64,000 nt of DNA. Origin: Gracilariopsis chorda. Lineage: Eukaryota > Rhodophyta > Florideophyceae > Gracilariales > Gracilariaceae. Under the pieces are notes generated by a model. The model was not told where the DNA came from and ran no database searches. It worked only from the letters and a program-made list of their open reading frames with translations. A program made the position numbers and the translations under genes. Every line of letters starts with the position of its first letter. The stretch's first letter is position 1. Location of the stretch: the NCBI GenBank assembly GCA_003194525.1, contig NBIV01000098.1:205210-269209 (forward strand), written 5' to 3'. Below, in pieces: positions 31,930 through 43,475 of this stretch.

Positions 31930-34610
31930 GTACACTATAACGTCATACTCTAGGTGTGGTTTCTAAGCCACCGATACCCAGCGCGTCTCATAGCTGCGTC
32001 TGCGTGGCAGACGCCTTCTTGGAATGCGATGCTATTGTAAAGGTGATTACTGATACTATCCAAGCAGAGGTTCGTTCCCAAACCACGAAGCTACAACTGG
32101 TAGCCGCGTTTCAAAGTCCATCTTCCGTACAGGAGAGGTTCTCTCTATCAAGATTTGGGGTAACGCCGGGCAGAGAGGGACTGGATACTCCCATTGCTCG
32201 CACCTTAGAAGGACAGGATACCGCCTCAAGGAAACATGGAAGCCTTAGGAATACCACTATAAACCGTTAGGACCTGGCACCAAACGGAAGAGACCAGGAT
32301 ACCTGTCGCGACAAAATTCACCGTCGCAGAGGAGGACAGGATACTCCGTTCGTGAATCGCAATAACGGGGACAACTGCAAACCCCCAGAAACTACTCAGG
32401 AAAGACGATGCAGAAAACGGAGAGAGAGAAGAAGAAATAGAAGACACTCCAATTGGGATAGTGGTACGGGCTCCGATTTCGAGAACATATCCGACTCAGA
32501 GGACAACGCACCTCTGCAGGAGAAACGACCAAGGGTCAGGAAATTCGTCCCGTTAAACGATCTATTCGCCAAAAGTGGTGGATTATGAAACATACAGGTT
32601 GAATCATCGATCCAACGTTTACGACGCGTGGGTCGCTAAACGACTTACGGAGATTCAGCGGCGAATGAATATTAAAATGAAAAAATACACCTTTTCAGGC
32701 AAAGACCCCATCTCAGTGCTGAACTTCCTTACAGGCTTCCGTTCGGCGTGTAACAACAAGGGCGTGCATATAGGTGCCGCCATGTCATGCTTTCAGTTCT
32801 ACCTCCCTGGGCAGGTGCACTCTCTCGTGCAACCCCGCCTCACAGAAGAAAGCAGCATTGTGGATGATCCTGGAACGGAAACCCTGATGACTTACCCCGA
32901 GGTTGTCAACTCCTTCTCAAACGGTACTCCAACAAAAGATGACTGCAGATGCCGACGCTTACGTCACCACCTACCGGTCGAACACGGGAATAACCGACAG
33001 AGAGTTTTGCCAGAAACTGTGGAGTAATGGCTTAAGGTGCGGAAACGAGTACTCCGAACGGCGTTTAAAGTCGCTGTTCGTCGAGGGACTCCTCCGTTCG
33101 ATACGCACGAGGGTGCGCAATCATTTGGCAACGCATCCTCGGACCAACTATACAGAGTTATCACGCTTCACGGAATCCTACGGAGACAACCAACGCGCTG
33201 CTCGGCGAAGCCACGCTCCACTTTTGGACAAACCCTCCGCCTTAAGGAATTGCACGGCTACGGCCTTTAACTTGGACAACAGCACCTCAGGAGATGCAGA
33301 AGATCTAAGGATCGAACAGGAGCAGGACTCACTTGCTCTCTGCTTGGCGTCACCCCAACAGGCACCGTCCGGTCACGGAAACCGTTGTCACCCACATCAT
33401 ACACCTCAGTGGGATCCTTTAGGAACGACCGCTTCGCAAATCACCGAAGTTTCCCACCACCTTGTAGGATTTGTTTTTCCCGAGAACCAGTGCACTGCAC
33501 CACTCTCATCCCATCAATGAGAGACGCCATCTTTCAGGAGAGGGAGATGAATATAAAGCCAGCGAAAGACACCTGTACGGAGAATGATAGTTGTCATAGC
33601 GCTTATGGCGATTTCCGTTCCCCTCAAGGTCGTTGTGGATACGGTACCCCATTCGGGAAAGCCGCTCCACCAGTCCTGGCACCACCTACGCAGGGAACGG
33701 CTGCCCCGGCTGCAGCTCATATCAGCTTGCAAGAGATCGCTGTGACCCCAGTTGCACCACTGCAACCAAACGCAGCGCCTGGAACGCCAACACCCTCCAC
33801 TCAGGAAAACCCTCAGCACCTCGCATAGAGGCTCCACGTGGCTCCTTCTTGTCGAGCCTCAGTTCAACGGAAGTCACCTCTCGGAAAAGGGTGGAGTGCG
33901 TTTGCCAAGTTGGAATAGAATTGGTGGACCACCCACGCCAAAACGCAACGAAAGCACTGGATACCGCGGTTTCAGCGGACCCATCCACCACCTTCGAAGA
34001 ATCACTATATCTCCTCCGACGCAAGAACTACAAAGTATTTGTTTCCTTATGATGCTGTTCACTTGCATCCACCACAGCACGTGCCATCTTGGACACAGGC
34101 GCCGATTCAAACCTGATACATGTAGACATGATCTCCAGGTCGGCCCTGAACTCCTTATGGATGGAAAAATTACCAACGGTGCGCGATGCCTCGTGGAGAA
34201 TATTAAAAATCCTCTTGGCTCTGCCTTTATATCTCCGTGTCGGATACTTAAAGGTGAAAATGTGGTTCGTGGTGGTAAAAACGTGGCCGCACGCTGTATA
34301 CTGGGGACTTCTTTTGTGGACTGGTATGTGCGTGCCATCTACCCACGCCTATGGAAGGTGAAATTTCATAATGCCGCTCCTGTAGATATCGTGTCCGCAT
34401 CTACGGGAACAGATGTAAATGCACGTCAAGTGCGTAGATTTTCAAAGCAGACGCAGTCGAACAAACTCCGCGCGGTGAAAAGTGTTCAGATACCCGCTGT
34501 AGTAGAATACTACGTCCTTTGGTCAACTGGAGTAGTAGTCTACTAGGGGTTAGTAGGGGCAGAGAGCCAACCACTGTGGTGACAATCTACTGGGTGAATT
34601 AGTGACGCGA
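31930..34610 (+). mobile_element. Ty3-B2, left part: gag and protease region (decayed)
   Basis: The order and content mirror Ty3-B1 at 55.6 kb: a basic, Ser/Asp-rich segment (RRRNRRHSNWDSGTGSDFEN at about 32430), the capsid-like core (KMKKYTFSGKDPISVLNFLT at about 32680, equivalent to LRNQYFTGEDPVLVLDFLSR in B1), and the protease motif AILDTGADSNLI at about 34090. Many frameshifts separate these. The element is cut at 34610/34611 by the copia insertion and resumes at 39261. I could not identify its LTRs. Confidence 0.78.
32352..33520 (+). pseudogene. Ty3-B2 gag, frameshifted
   Basis: Frames at 32352-32588, 32575-33027 and 32903-33520 together follow the Gag of Ty3-B1: basic region, YDAWVAKRLTEIQRRMNIKM, YTFSGKDPISVLNFL, then YVTTYRSNTGITDREFCQKL and LKSLFVEGLLRSIRTRVRNH. 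These form the capsid-like part of the particle protein. At least two frame changes make it non-functional. Confidence 0.68.
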
Positions 34611-34615
34611 GCACC

Positions 34616-34841
34616 TGTTGACGGTAGTTGTTGACAGGTTACGTTCTATCAACTTTAGATGAATTGACGATTACGGGAGATCAATATCTTTCTCTGTTAG
34701 ACTGTAATGACGGTATCTGAATTTTATCTGTGAGGTTTACAGAACATGTGTGAACATGAAGTCCTCACTTTTCTCTACTTAAGGCTCGCTTCGTGGTCTA
34801 CTCAGAGTAAAAGTGAGAAGCTAAAGTTTTGATCTGGAAAA
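34616..34841 (+). repeat. 5' LTR of the copia element
   Basis: Begins TGTTGACGGTAGTTG and ends TTTGATCTGGAAAA; 225 of 226 positions match the 3' LTR. Confidence 0.95.
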
Positions 34842-34858
34842 GGTTACGGGCCCAGCCC
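34842..34858 (+). promoter_or_regulatory. Primer-binding site: half-tRNA (initiator Met) type
   Basis: Immediately after the 5' LTR comes GGTTACGGGCCCAGC. Its complement, GCTGGGCCCGTAACC, matches the anticodon-loop region of eukaryotic initiator tRNA-Met except for one base at the anticodon (normally ...CCCATAACC). Drosophila copia is known to prime from a 5' half of this tRNA at such a site. Confidence 0.7.
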
Positions 34859-34966
34859 TGCGTCAAACCTTTACTTTTGAAGCCAGAGAGTTTACTGCTA
34901 GCTTTGAAAGTCAGTTTTTGTTGCTACTGTTTCACTCACTAAGTGCGGTGTGTCTATCTTTTGAAG

Positions 34967-36115
34967 ATGAGTGAAGATGGGAACGATCAATCGTCTCTTG
35001 TTGATGTGAACAAGATCCGCTTGCCACTTTTGAACTCCACAAACTACTTCCTCTGGTCTCGCAAGATGGAGTTGGTTCTCCGCAGCAAAGGACTCTGGGA
35101 TATTGTCAATGGTCTGGAGAGTGAACCGGAAGCCGGCAGTGATAACTTTGAGAAGTACATACGTCGCAAGGAAATCGCATTGCCAACGTTATTGTTATTG
35201 GTTCACGATTCTTTTGTAGCCCCTGTCATGGATTTGCGCGACCCTGATGTCGTGTGGAGAGCTCTGAAAGAACAACACCAAGCAGTTTCTCAAGCAAGTA
35301 GAGACGGGTTGCTGGACCGGTACCAAGCAATGAAGATGAATCCACGTGAGACTGTCCTGCAGTTTAGGGCACGTCTGTCTGAGATTGAGTCCCAGTTAAG
35401 TGGCATTGGATATACGACTTCTGAAGCTGAACAACTTCGGGCACTACTACGTGGGCTACGTCAAGATTTTGAGATCACAGCTGCGGTTATTCGTGGAACT
35501 GATAAGTCTTTGTCTGAATTTCTTGCTCTGCTTATCTCAAAAGACGCGACGCTCTCAGTGAGCGTTGAAGTGAATAAAAGTCATGTGAGGGCTTTGAACA
35601 TACGTCAAAAGTCAAAAAGGAAACTCAAGATCAAGTGTTATTATTGTGGCAGGTTTGGTCATAAGAAAGTTAATTGCTACCATAACCCAGAGAGCAAGAA
35701 GTACTGTCCCACGAAGAATGAAGGAAGTAGTCGTGGTGAGGACAGAGGTAATGTCTCCAATGTTATGAGAGCACTCTGCATTGCCAATGGAAGGAAGAGA
35801 ACTACATCAATGTGGTTTATTGACTCCGGGGCTATGAATCATATGTGCAATGATAGGTCTCTGTTCTTGAATCTGGAGAACTCTGTTCTTGACTTTGTTG
35901 AAGTAGGAGATGGCACTCTAATTCGCGTTCATGGAAGGGGAGATATTCATGCTACTACGGTGTCACATGGGAAGAAACACTTCGTCACTCTCAGGAACGT
36001 GCAGTATTTGCCGGACTTGAAGTTCAACTTCCTGTCTGTGTGTTGTATGAGGAAGAAGGATCTGTCTATAATGTTCAAAAGTGATGACGTGGTGGACATG
36101 GGACATGCATCGTGA
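34967..36115 (+). pseudogene. Copia gag and protease
   Basis: The ATG at 34967 (MSEDGNDQSSLVDV) opens a frame through the copia Gag core (LPLLNSTNYFLWSRKMELVL, LLDRYQAMKMNPRETVLQFR), a zinc knuckle CYYCGRFGHKKVNC and the protease WFIDSGAMNHM to a stop at 36113. The next block (gag-pre-integrase and integrase) continues one frame over, so a single-base indel lies near 36095-36110. Otherwise the protein is well preserved. An in-frame ATG further up, at 34943, is also possible. Confidence 0.85.
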
Positions 36116-39009
36116 ATGATCCTGAGACTAATGATTTTTGCCTCTTGGGCATAGAATGCAAGGGTACAGGACTGTATGAAGCACTGCTGAAACCTTCTGG
36201 CCCTGTTGTTGGGTCGAAGGCCCTTTTGTCGAAGGCGAAGATACAAGAATCCACGCTGTGGCACAATTGTCTGGGGCACGTATGCGAAGAATATCTCCGC
36301 AAAACTGTTCAAATTGTGGATGGTGTGTCCCTTAATGAAGTGACTACGTGGGGGATTTGTGACAACTGCAAGATTTCAACGTCCGTACGAGACACCCAAC
36401 TGGCAAGCCAGACCGGTAATGAATCTCGGGGGCCGGGAGACCTTGTACACACAGACGTTTTTGGACCTATGCGCATTTCATCTGTAGAAGGGGCTCGCTA
36501 TTACATCACGTTGTATGAAGACCCGAGTGCGTACTCGATGGTAAGGTTTCTGCAGAGACGTTCTCAAGTACCAGAGTCATTGAAGCAGATGATAACTGAG
36601 CTCGAAACTTCTTTGGGCAAGCGCATGAAGTCGATCAGGTTTGAAAACGCAAAGGAGTACCTCTCAAATGAGTTGCAGCATTGGCTGGCGGAACCAAGCA
36701 CTAGTAGCAAACCTGTGGCGCCTTACAGCCCTGAATCGAATGGAAAGGCTGAGAGACTGAACCGTACGCTAAATGATGCTGCAAGGACTATGTTAATGTC
36801 ACTCTCACCGTTCACTGGAAGAGGAAGGCTCTGGGCTGAAGCCATGAATACAGCAAACTACTTGAGGAATGTTAAATACACGTCAGCATCTCAGAACAAA
36901 CGTACTCCTCATGAGACAGTGTTCAAATCTCGTCCTGATCCTTCCCACATCAAAGTTTTTGGTGCCGTTGCGTATGTACACATCCCGAAGAAGAAGCAAG
37001 AAGGTAAGTTCAGTCCGAGAGCGAGGAAACGTATACTGGTTGGCTTCGAAATAGGCAACTCCTTCAGAATCTTCTATCCTGACAGTTGTACCTTCCCTGT
37101 ATCTCGGGATGTCCAATTTGATGAGTCCTGTCTTGGGAGGCCAACTAGTGACAAGCGAGATGAGAAGAAAAGTATTTCTGAGCTGTTCGGAGCAGCTGAA
37201 GAAGACACTGTTGATGCAGGTGATGATCATTGTCGCCAAGATGAGGAATTTGCTACTGCAAGCAAAGAGCATACAGCTGAAGTTGAGAATGAACCAATGG
37301 ACTTGGAGTTTTTGGATGAGTTTGGGAATATTGATCCTGAAATGGTTACTCACTATCCGCCAGAACCATGAAAATCCAGTAGAACTCGCAGTGCTCCACA
37401 GAGATATACTCCAGATGCAATGTTATCCATTCAACTTCGCTGTTTGATGGGAGCCAGTGGTTCAGGTTTGCCGTCCTCTTATGAGGAAGCCATGTCAGGA
37501 ACTGAGCGCAAGCAGTGGAATCAGACAATGAAAAATGAGATGAACAATCTGCGCCAAAGAGGAGTCATCGAACTTGCTGAACTACGTCACAGATCTCGCC
37601 CAATTCCGTGTAGATGGGTTTATGATCGTATGCTCGATAGGACTGGTCGCGTGACGAGACACAGGGCTCGTCTTGTGGCAAAGGGGTTCATGCAGCAGTA
37701 TGGTGTCGAGTACTCTGAAGTGTTTGCACCCATGACGAAGTATAATACTGTCCGAAGGACCTTGGCCCTTATTGTTGATCAGAGTATGTGCTTCATGAGG
37801 CTAGAAATCAAGGCAGAATTTCTGTATGGGACCCTGGATGAAGAAGTTTACATGCAGCAGCCACGTGGGTTTGAAGTTCAAGACAGTAGAGACCTTGTTT
37901 ACCGCTTACGAAACGCAATTTATGGTCTCAAGCAAGCGTCAAGGGCCTTTCGAAAGTTCTTGCACCCAATGCTCATCATTCTGGGTGCTGTACTCTCTTC
38001 TAGCGATCCGTCTTTGTACTTGGTAAAGGAAGATGATGCTGTCGCATTGATACTGGTATTCTACGTCGATAATGTTCTCATTGCAGGGAGAAGTGCACGG
38101 AACTTGCGCACTTTCGTAGAAAAGTTATCCACGCATGTAGAGCTTTGAGTCGAAACGGATGATAGAAAATTCTTTGGATTAGTCATTGAGAGATCTGCTA
38201 TCGGATCAATTAAGATTCATAATGCTCCATTGATCGAGGACGCTCTTATACGCTTTGGAATGTCGAATTGTTCACCTGTTGCCACACCTATGGTTCCTGG
38301 CACAAGGCTACTGGCTGCAGACGTTGATGAACGACACACTGATGTCCCTTACCGTGAACGTGTTGGATTTTTATTGCATTTGAGTAACACTTGTAGACCG
38401 GGCATTTCGTTCGCAGTTGGTTACTTATCTCGCTTTCTGGACAAGTACGGAAGTGACCACTGGAAAGCAGCAAAGAGAGTGTTGCGATACCTCAAGGGAA
38501 CGAAGTTTGTAGGACTTCTCTATCAGAAGACGGATGGTTTGCTTGTTGGATATAGTGATGTTAATTTTGCGGGCGATGTACTCGATCGAAAGTCAACAAG
38601 TGGTTTTGCATTTTTGTTCTCTGGTGCTGCTGTCTCTTGGAGATCGAAGAAGCAAAGCATCGTCGCGCAGTCTACAGTGGAAGCAGAGTATGTGGCGATG
38701 GCATATGCAGTTAGGGAATGTCTCTGGCCGCGTAATCTTCTACATGAAATGGAGATTGGAAGTGACATTGATGTCATTATCTACGGCGATAATCAAGGTA
38801 TGCTTTCTCTCTCGCGGGAAAACTCTGGTAGTGAGCGAACGAAGCACATCGATGTTCGTTATCATCTTGTTCGCGATCATGTCGAGAAGAAGAATGTGAC
38901 TTTAGAATACGAGTCAACTGATTCAATGGCTGCCGACGTAATGACAAAGAGTGTAACATCTTTGCTGCACAAACGTCATTGCAAGAAATTGGGAATCAAT
39001 CTGTTGTAA
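36112..39009 (+). pseudogene. Copia integrase, RT and RNase H
   Basis: One frame runs from 36112 to 39009 with only two stops, TGA at 37369 and TGA at 38146. Integrase shows H-x-C-type zinc residues (WHNCLGH, CDNCK), HTDVFGPM, and YSPESNGKAERLNRTL. RT begins near 37480 with WVYDRMLDRTGRVTRHRARL and has FYVDN at 38059-38073 where YVDD is expected. RNase H follows with VGYSDVNFAGD, STVEAEYVAMA and IDVRYHLVRDHV. The enzyme set would copy and insert the element; this copy cannot. Confidence 0.9.
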
Positions 39010-39029
39010 TGGTTTAGAACGAGAGAGAG

Positions 39030-39255
39030 TGTTGACGGTAGTTGTTGACAGGTTACGTTCTATCAACTTTAGATGAATTGACGATTACGGGAGATCAATA
39101 CCTTTCTCTGTTAGACTGTAATGACGGTATCTGAATTTTATCTGTGAGGTTTACAGAACATGTGTGAACATGAAGTCCTCACTTTTCTCTACTTAAGGCT
39201 CGCTTCGTGGTCTACTCAGAGTAAAAGTGAGAAGCTAAAGTTTTGATCTGGAAAA
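39030..39255 (+). repeat. 3' LTR of the copia element
   Basis: Same sequence as the 5' LTR with one C/T difference, directly followed by the GCACC target duplicate. Confidence 0.95.
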
Positions 39256-39260
39256 GCACC

Positions 39261-42258
39261 AAGTGGCAGCGAGGCGCAATGGGCGGGCACTATTTCAAGT
39301 CCCTACAGGTCGGGAGAATGGTAGCGATGGCTTGGAAATCTTTGGAGTCCTACTGGCTGCATATGGCGGGAAGAAGACGGTGAGGGTGCTTGCCTTTACT
39401 CTTTGGAGATCGGCGGCACTCGAGCCAACCTATATAGCTGGCGAGGCGCTCTGACCTCCGGAAACTATCCTAAAAAATTAAATAAAATTAGGTACATAAT
39501 AAAACTTGAGGCCACAGTGCCTTGGCATTCTCACAGTCCCATGGTATCCCCTGCCTTGGCACCCAGCTTGTCCACGTGGGATATTTAGGCCAGCAATGGT
39601 CTGACCTCTGCCAGCCCAGACCGCTGGTCACCTCACCACTCCACATGCCTGATGGTCATTCTCCTACACCCGCGAGGATCCAGGCTGAAGTCTGGGTGCA
39701 ATCATCCACCTCAGGTTTGTCCTTCTTGCAAAGGGAGCCCTCACCTTAGTACGAGGCAACATTCCATGATTGCGAATGGTGTTATGGGAATAGTGCCAAC
39801 CATCCCCTTCAAGCTTGTCGTGGTCAACCTTAAGGAGTCTCATTTAAGATTTCACAAGGGCAACGTACTGGGATTGCTTTGCACGCTCCTACAGGACTGG
39901 CCCAGATGCCACCAAAAGAATACCTCGCCGTACAAGACACTGTCACTGCAATGAGACTGATTCTTCTCTGTCGCCTCCTTAAGAGACACTCCCTGCCCCA
40001 TGGCAGGAGAATCTCCGAATTGGCGAAGAATACGTAAATTATCGCCAAAGGATATTAGAAATGTTATCCGCTTTTGAGGATATGTGGTCCGGCCATCTAG
40101 GCCAAGGGAACTGGACCAAGCACCTGATCCAGTTAACACCTGAGGCAAAAACGGTACATCATCGACCAAGGAAACCCGGACCCCATTCACGAGATATCGA
40201 GCGTGAGGAGATCCAACGCATGTTAGAAAAGAGCGCGATTGAGCTGTCTACCTCCGAATGGGCCTCTCCGGTGGTGTTTGCCAAGACGAAAGATGGATCA
40301 CGAAGGTTTTGTATCGATTACAGGCGTCTAAATGAGGTAACCGTGCGGGATTCGTACCTGATACCCCGCATGGATGAATGTACCGACTCCTTAGGCAATT
40401 CGTCGGTATTTTCTACTCTGAACGCCAATCGTGGATACTGGCAAATCGAGATGGACGACGCCGATAAAGACAAAACAACGTTCACCACCGACTGTGGCAT
40501 AATCAGAATCCTAGGGATGCATTTCGGATTGAAAAACGCCCCCGCCACGTTCCAGTGGGCAGGGGACATAATCCTGTCAATGGTGAGGTGGCAATACGCC
40601 CTGTTATACATTGAAGATGTCATTATCAACTAACGTACCGTGGAGGAGCTCTCCGAACTTGTGAGACACGTCCTCCAACTCCTGAAGGATGCTGGCGTAA
40701 CTCTGAAGCTAGAGAAATGTTTTTTCTTCAAGTCCTCAGTGGATTACCTGGGACAAGTAGTGTTTCTCGGTCGCTTACAGGTATCAAACGAGACCCAAGA
40801 CGCTATCAAGCAAGCCAAACCACCCACAGACCAGACGGAACTACGTTCTTTCCTAGATTTGTGCAACGTCTTGTGCAGGTTTGTCCCTAATTTCTCCCGA
40901 ATAGTGGCCCCAATGAACCAAATTTTGGAGAAAGATAAACTGAAGCAAATTAGCACCTTAACGGGCGAGGAGCATGAAGCTTTCGACATCCTAAAGAGGA
41001 AGCTGATTAAACCACCGATATTGGTTCTTCCAAAACGGCACGGACGCATGGTTCGGGATACGGACGCCTGTAAGTACCAGCTGGGATGCGCTCTCCTACG
41101 GGAACAACTGGAAGGTAGACTGCAGCCAATAGGTTACTGGAGTCGTAGGCTCTCCCTGGCGGAGCGGAACTACTCCACCTCCGAGCGGGAATGTCTCGCT
41201 ATGTTGTTGGCATTACTAGTACTGCACCCCTACTTGGAGGTTACGCGCTCCACCTTGAAGACTGATCCTGTTGCATTGAATTATATATACTGTCCTTGAA
41301 TGATGCCTCCAAACGCCTAGAACTTTGGAGGTTGCGCCTGCTGGAGTACGAGTTTGATATCGTCCACCGCCTAGGCATGAAACGCCAGGCAGCGGAAGCT
41401 CTGTCCCGTATATCCACCGATGAAAAAGATACAACCCCATTGGAGGATATCGGTATGTGCCTCACCTTATTTGACACGGAAAAAGGAAACGAACCTGCAG
41501 GAGACTCCGTGGAATGTAATAAACCCAGCGGAAAATATGCCGGTATTCTTGAGTTGATGGCCCTAGTTGAACAGGAGAAGGAAGTACTATCCATAACCAT
41601 GGAAGAATTCGTGAAGAAGCAGAGCACGGACCCTTTCTGTAAGGAGAGCCTCGTTACTGTTGGACACCCCACATCCGTCTTCAATATAGAACGGGATGGC
41701 GTGTTGGTGCGCAGCGCACCCCTTGACTGCGCATTCCAAAAACTGCTCCTGGGCAGTCTGTGGGCTAGGAATCTGTATCTTTGGCATTATCTACGCCTCG
41801 CAGGACACCACGGCGGTTCCCGTAGTATTTCAACATGAGGTGCGAGTTCTATTGGCCACACATAGCCAACAATGCTTTCCGAACAGTGGTGGACTGCCGT
41901 TGATGCACCACCACTAGGGGTACCATAAGGAAGCATAGCACCCCCTTAACCTTGTTTCCTCCTTCAGCTGCTTTAAAGTGTGTAGCCATGGATATATTGG
42001 GCCATTTACCGAAGTCGGAGCGAGAATACTGTTATATTCTGGTTATCACCGACCGGTTTTCGAAGCTCACGCGCGCCAGTACTCTGGGGAGTACCACTGC
42101 TGGAGTTATTGCCGACGCCTTTCTGGAAAAATGGGTCTACCCGTACGGGATACGCCTGCTACTCCACACGGATAACGGTCCCCAATTCGCGGCGAAACTC
42201 TTCGGTGCCATCTCAGGAATGCTTGGGATGAAACAGCTGTTTACCACCGCCTATCGTG
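39261..42258 (+). mobile_element. Ty3-B2, right part: protease end, RT, RNase H, partial integrase
   Basis: After the copia element the Ty3-B2 sequence resumes. ANGVMGIVPTIPFKLVVVNL (about 39775) matches a block of Ty3-B1. RT runs 40061-40633 and 40640-41299, RNase H to about 41400, integrase to 42258, where the match ends abruptly after LFTTAYR; the rest is missing. Confidence 0.85.
40061..42258 (+). pseudogene. Ty3-B2 RT, RNase H and truncated integrase
   Basis: RT motifs are RRFCIDYRRLNEVTVRDSYL, ANRGYWQIEMDDADKDKTTF and, at 40607-40618, YIED instead of YxDD; a stop follows at 40631. RNase H reads DTDACKYQLGCALL, NYSTSERECLAMLLAL and a frame change near 41290. Integrase includes DILGHLPKSE and HTDNGPQF. 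Stops and frameshifts are frequent. Confidence 0.85.
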
Positions 42259-42280
42259 AGTTTTATTGAGAATGTTTTCT

Positions 42281-42601
42281 GGGACTGGCTATCTATGGAG
42301 ATCTGACACTTTCTTTTTTATTGATGCGAAGTGACCGAGATGGGAAATGGGTTTGAAAAGTGGTGGTTGTAAGGTGACTTTAAGTGCTAATATTATCAGG
42401 TATTGACTATAAACGGAGATCTGCCAAGTTTTTGGTTTCTGCTGCCAAACATTGTGGATAACATACTAGGTGATAAGGATTGGCTGGTTTTCTTTTGAGG
42501 TAAGTGCGGTGCCAAAGTTATTCTGGATTATTTATATGATGGAGATCTGACTTTTGTTTGTTTATTGATGCGAATGTGTGAGAGAGAAGTTGCAGAATGG
42601 G
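42281..42601 (+). repeat. Direct repeat pair around GGAGATCTGAC...TTTATTGATGCGAA
   Basis: Segments 42281-42352 and 42522-42601, about 241 bp apart, share TATGGAGATCTGAC / GATGGAGATCTGAC, TTTATTGATGCGAA and a following GAATGGG/AAATGGG. A third partial GGAGATCTG lies near 42417. The source is unknown. Confidence 0.55.
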
Positions 42602-42844
42602 TGAAGTCTGATGGTTTCTAACGAGTGTTTGTTTGTGTTTGGTTATGTGTATCTTCTGCAAATGTGAATGGGGGGGTCGAAGGGAGAACGGGCAGCAAGG
42701 GGGATGTGCAGAGGCTTGAATGACGTAACCCGGCGGGTTCAACACAATTTGTGTTATTGGAGCAGTCTTGATAAAAGAAGGAACGCATTCTAACTTGTTT
42801 CTTTTGTGGTTTCGTTTTATGACGGATACAGGCCTGCATTTCAA

Positions 42845-42952
42845 GTCTATCGTGGAAGGGAGGCCGCTTTCATTGTCTCAATATGCTCCAAGCATATTGC
42901 GTCTGGAGCGAATTGAAACGACAATGAAAGCGATTTCCATTCCACGATAGAC
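42845..42952. repeat. 108-nt imperfect hairpin (foldback)
   Basis: Arms of about 47 nt pair with few mismatches: both start, reading inward, GTCTATCGTGGAA and share CGCTTTCATTGTC and GCTCC. The loop of about 15 nt is AAGCATATTGCGTCT-like. Size and shape would allow a small-RNA precursor or a foldback transposon. Confidence 0.7.
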
Positions 42953-43213
42953 GGTGAGGGGAGGCCTGTACTGGTGCAGTATAGATTCAAGATTACATAC
43001 ATTAGAAGAATTAAAATTGAATGAGTACCACATCCGAAACTTCCATGTCTGCTAGATTTCATTGCCAATGGTGAATGATCTGACACAAGATGACAAACAG
43101 TCACCCCTTCACTGTGCGTAATGTTTATGCTCTAGTATGAATGAGAACTGAATGATAGACTGCTATTTTCTTACTGCTAGTATGAAAGTTGTTAGTTTTC
43201 TCACATTCAACCA

Positions 43214-43284
43214 GGCATTCATTTGAGCTAGTATTTTGTGCTAGATATACTAGCACAAAAAAATCCGAAATTTTTTTGAATGCC
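43214..43284. repeat. Palindromic foldback with CTAGCA motifs
   Basis: The inner arms TTTTGTGCTAG (43234-43244) and CTAGCACAAAA (43250-43260) are perfect with loop ATATA; the outer arms GGCATTCA (43214-43221) and TGAATGCC (43277-43284) also pair. CTAGCA/ACTAGCA recurs to about 43335. Possibly a short foldback element. Confidence 0.7.
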
Positions 43285-43475
43285 CACCATAGACTTTCTA
43301 GCACACCCAAACTAGAAAAACTAGCACTCAAACTAGCATTCCGAAAACACAGACGGTGCTGCTTTATTCAACTCCCTTGATGCCAATTGGGGATAGTAGC
43401 AAGTTCGTATTGGAAATAAGGACTGCGACAAAACTACGTTTGTGTGTCACTTAGGATTAATATCGTTTTAAGCGA

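Larger units (their letters stand above)
34611..39260 (+). mobile_element. Ty1/copia element nested in Ty3-B2
   Basis: Two 226-bp LTRs (34616-34841, 39030-39255) differ at one position only (TATCTT versus TACCTT). They are flanked by the 5-bp direct repeat GCACC (34611-34615, 39256-39260). The order gag, protease, integrase, RT, RNase H identifies Ty1/copia. A purine tract AACGAGAGAGAG precedes the 3' LTR. Removing the element joins the two halves of Ty3-B2. The internal region carries a frameshift, two TGA stops and a mutated RT active site despite the near-identical LTRs. Confidence 0.96.
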
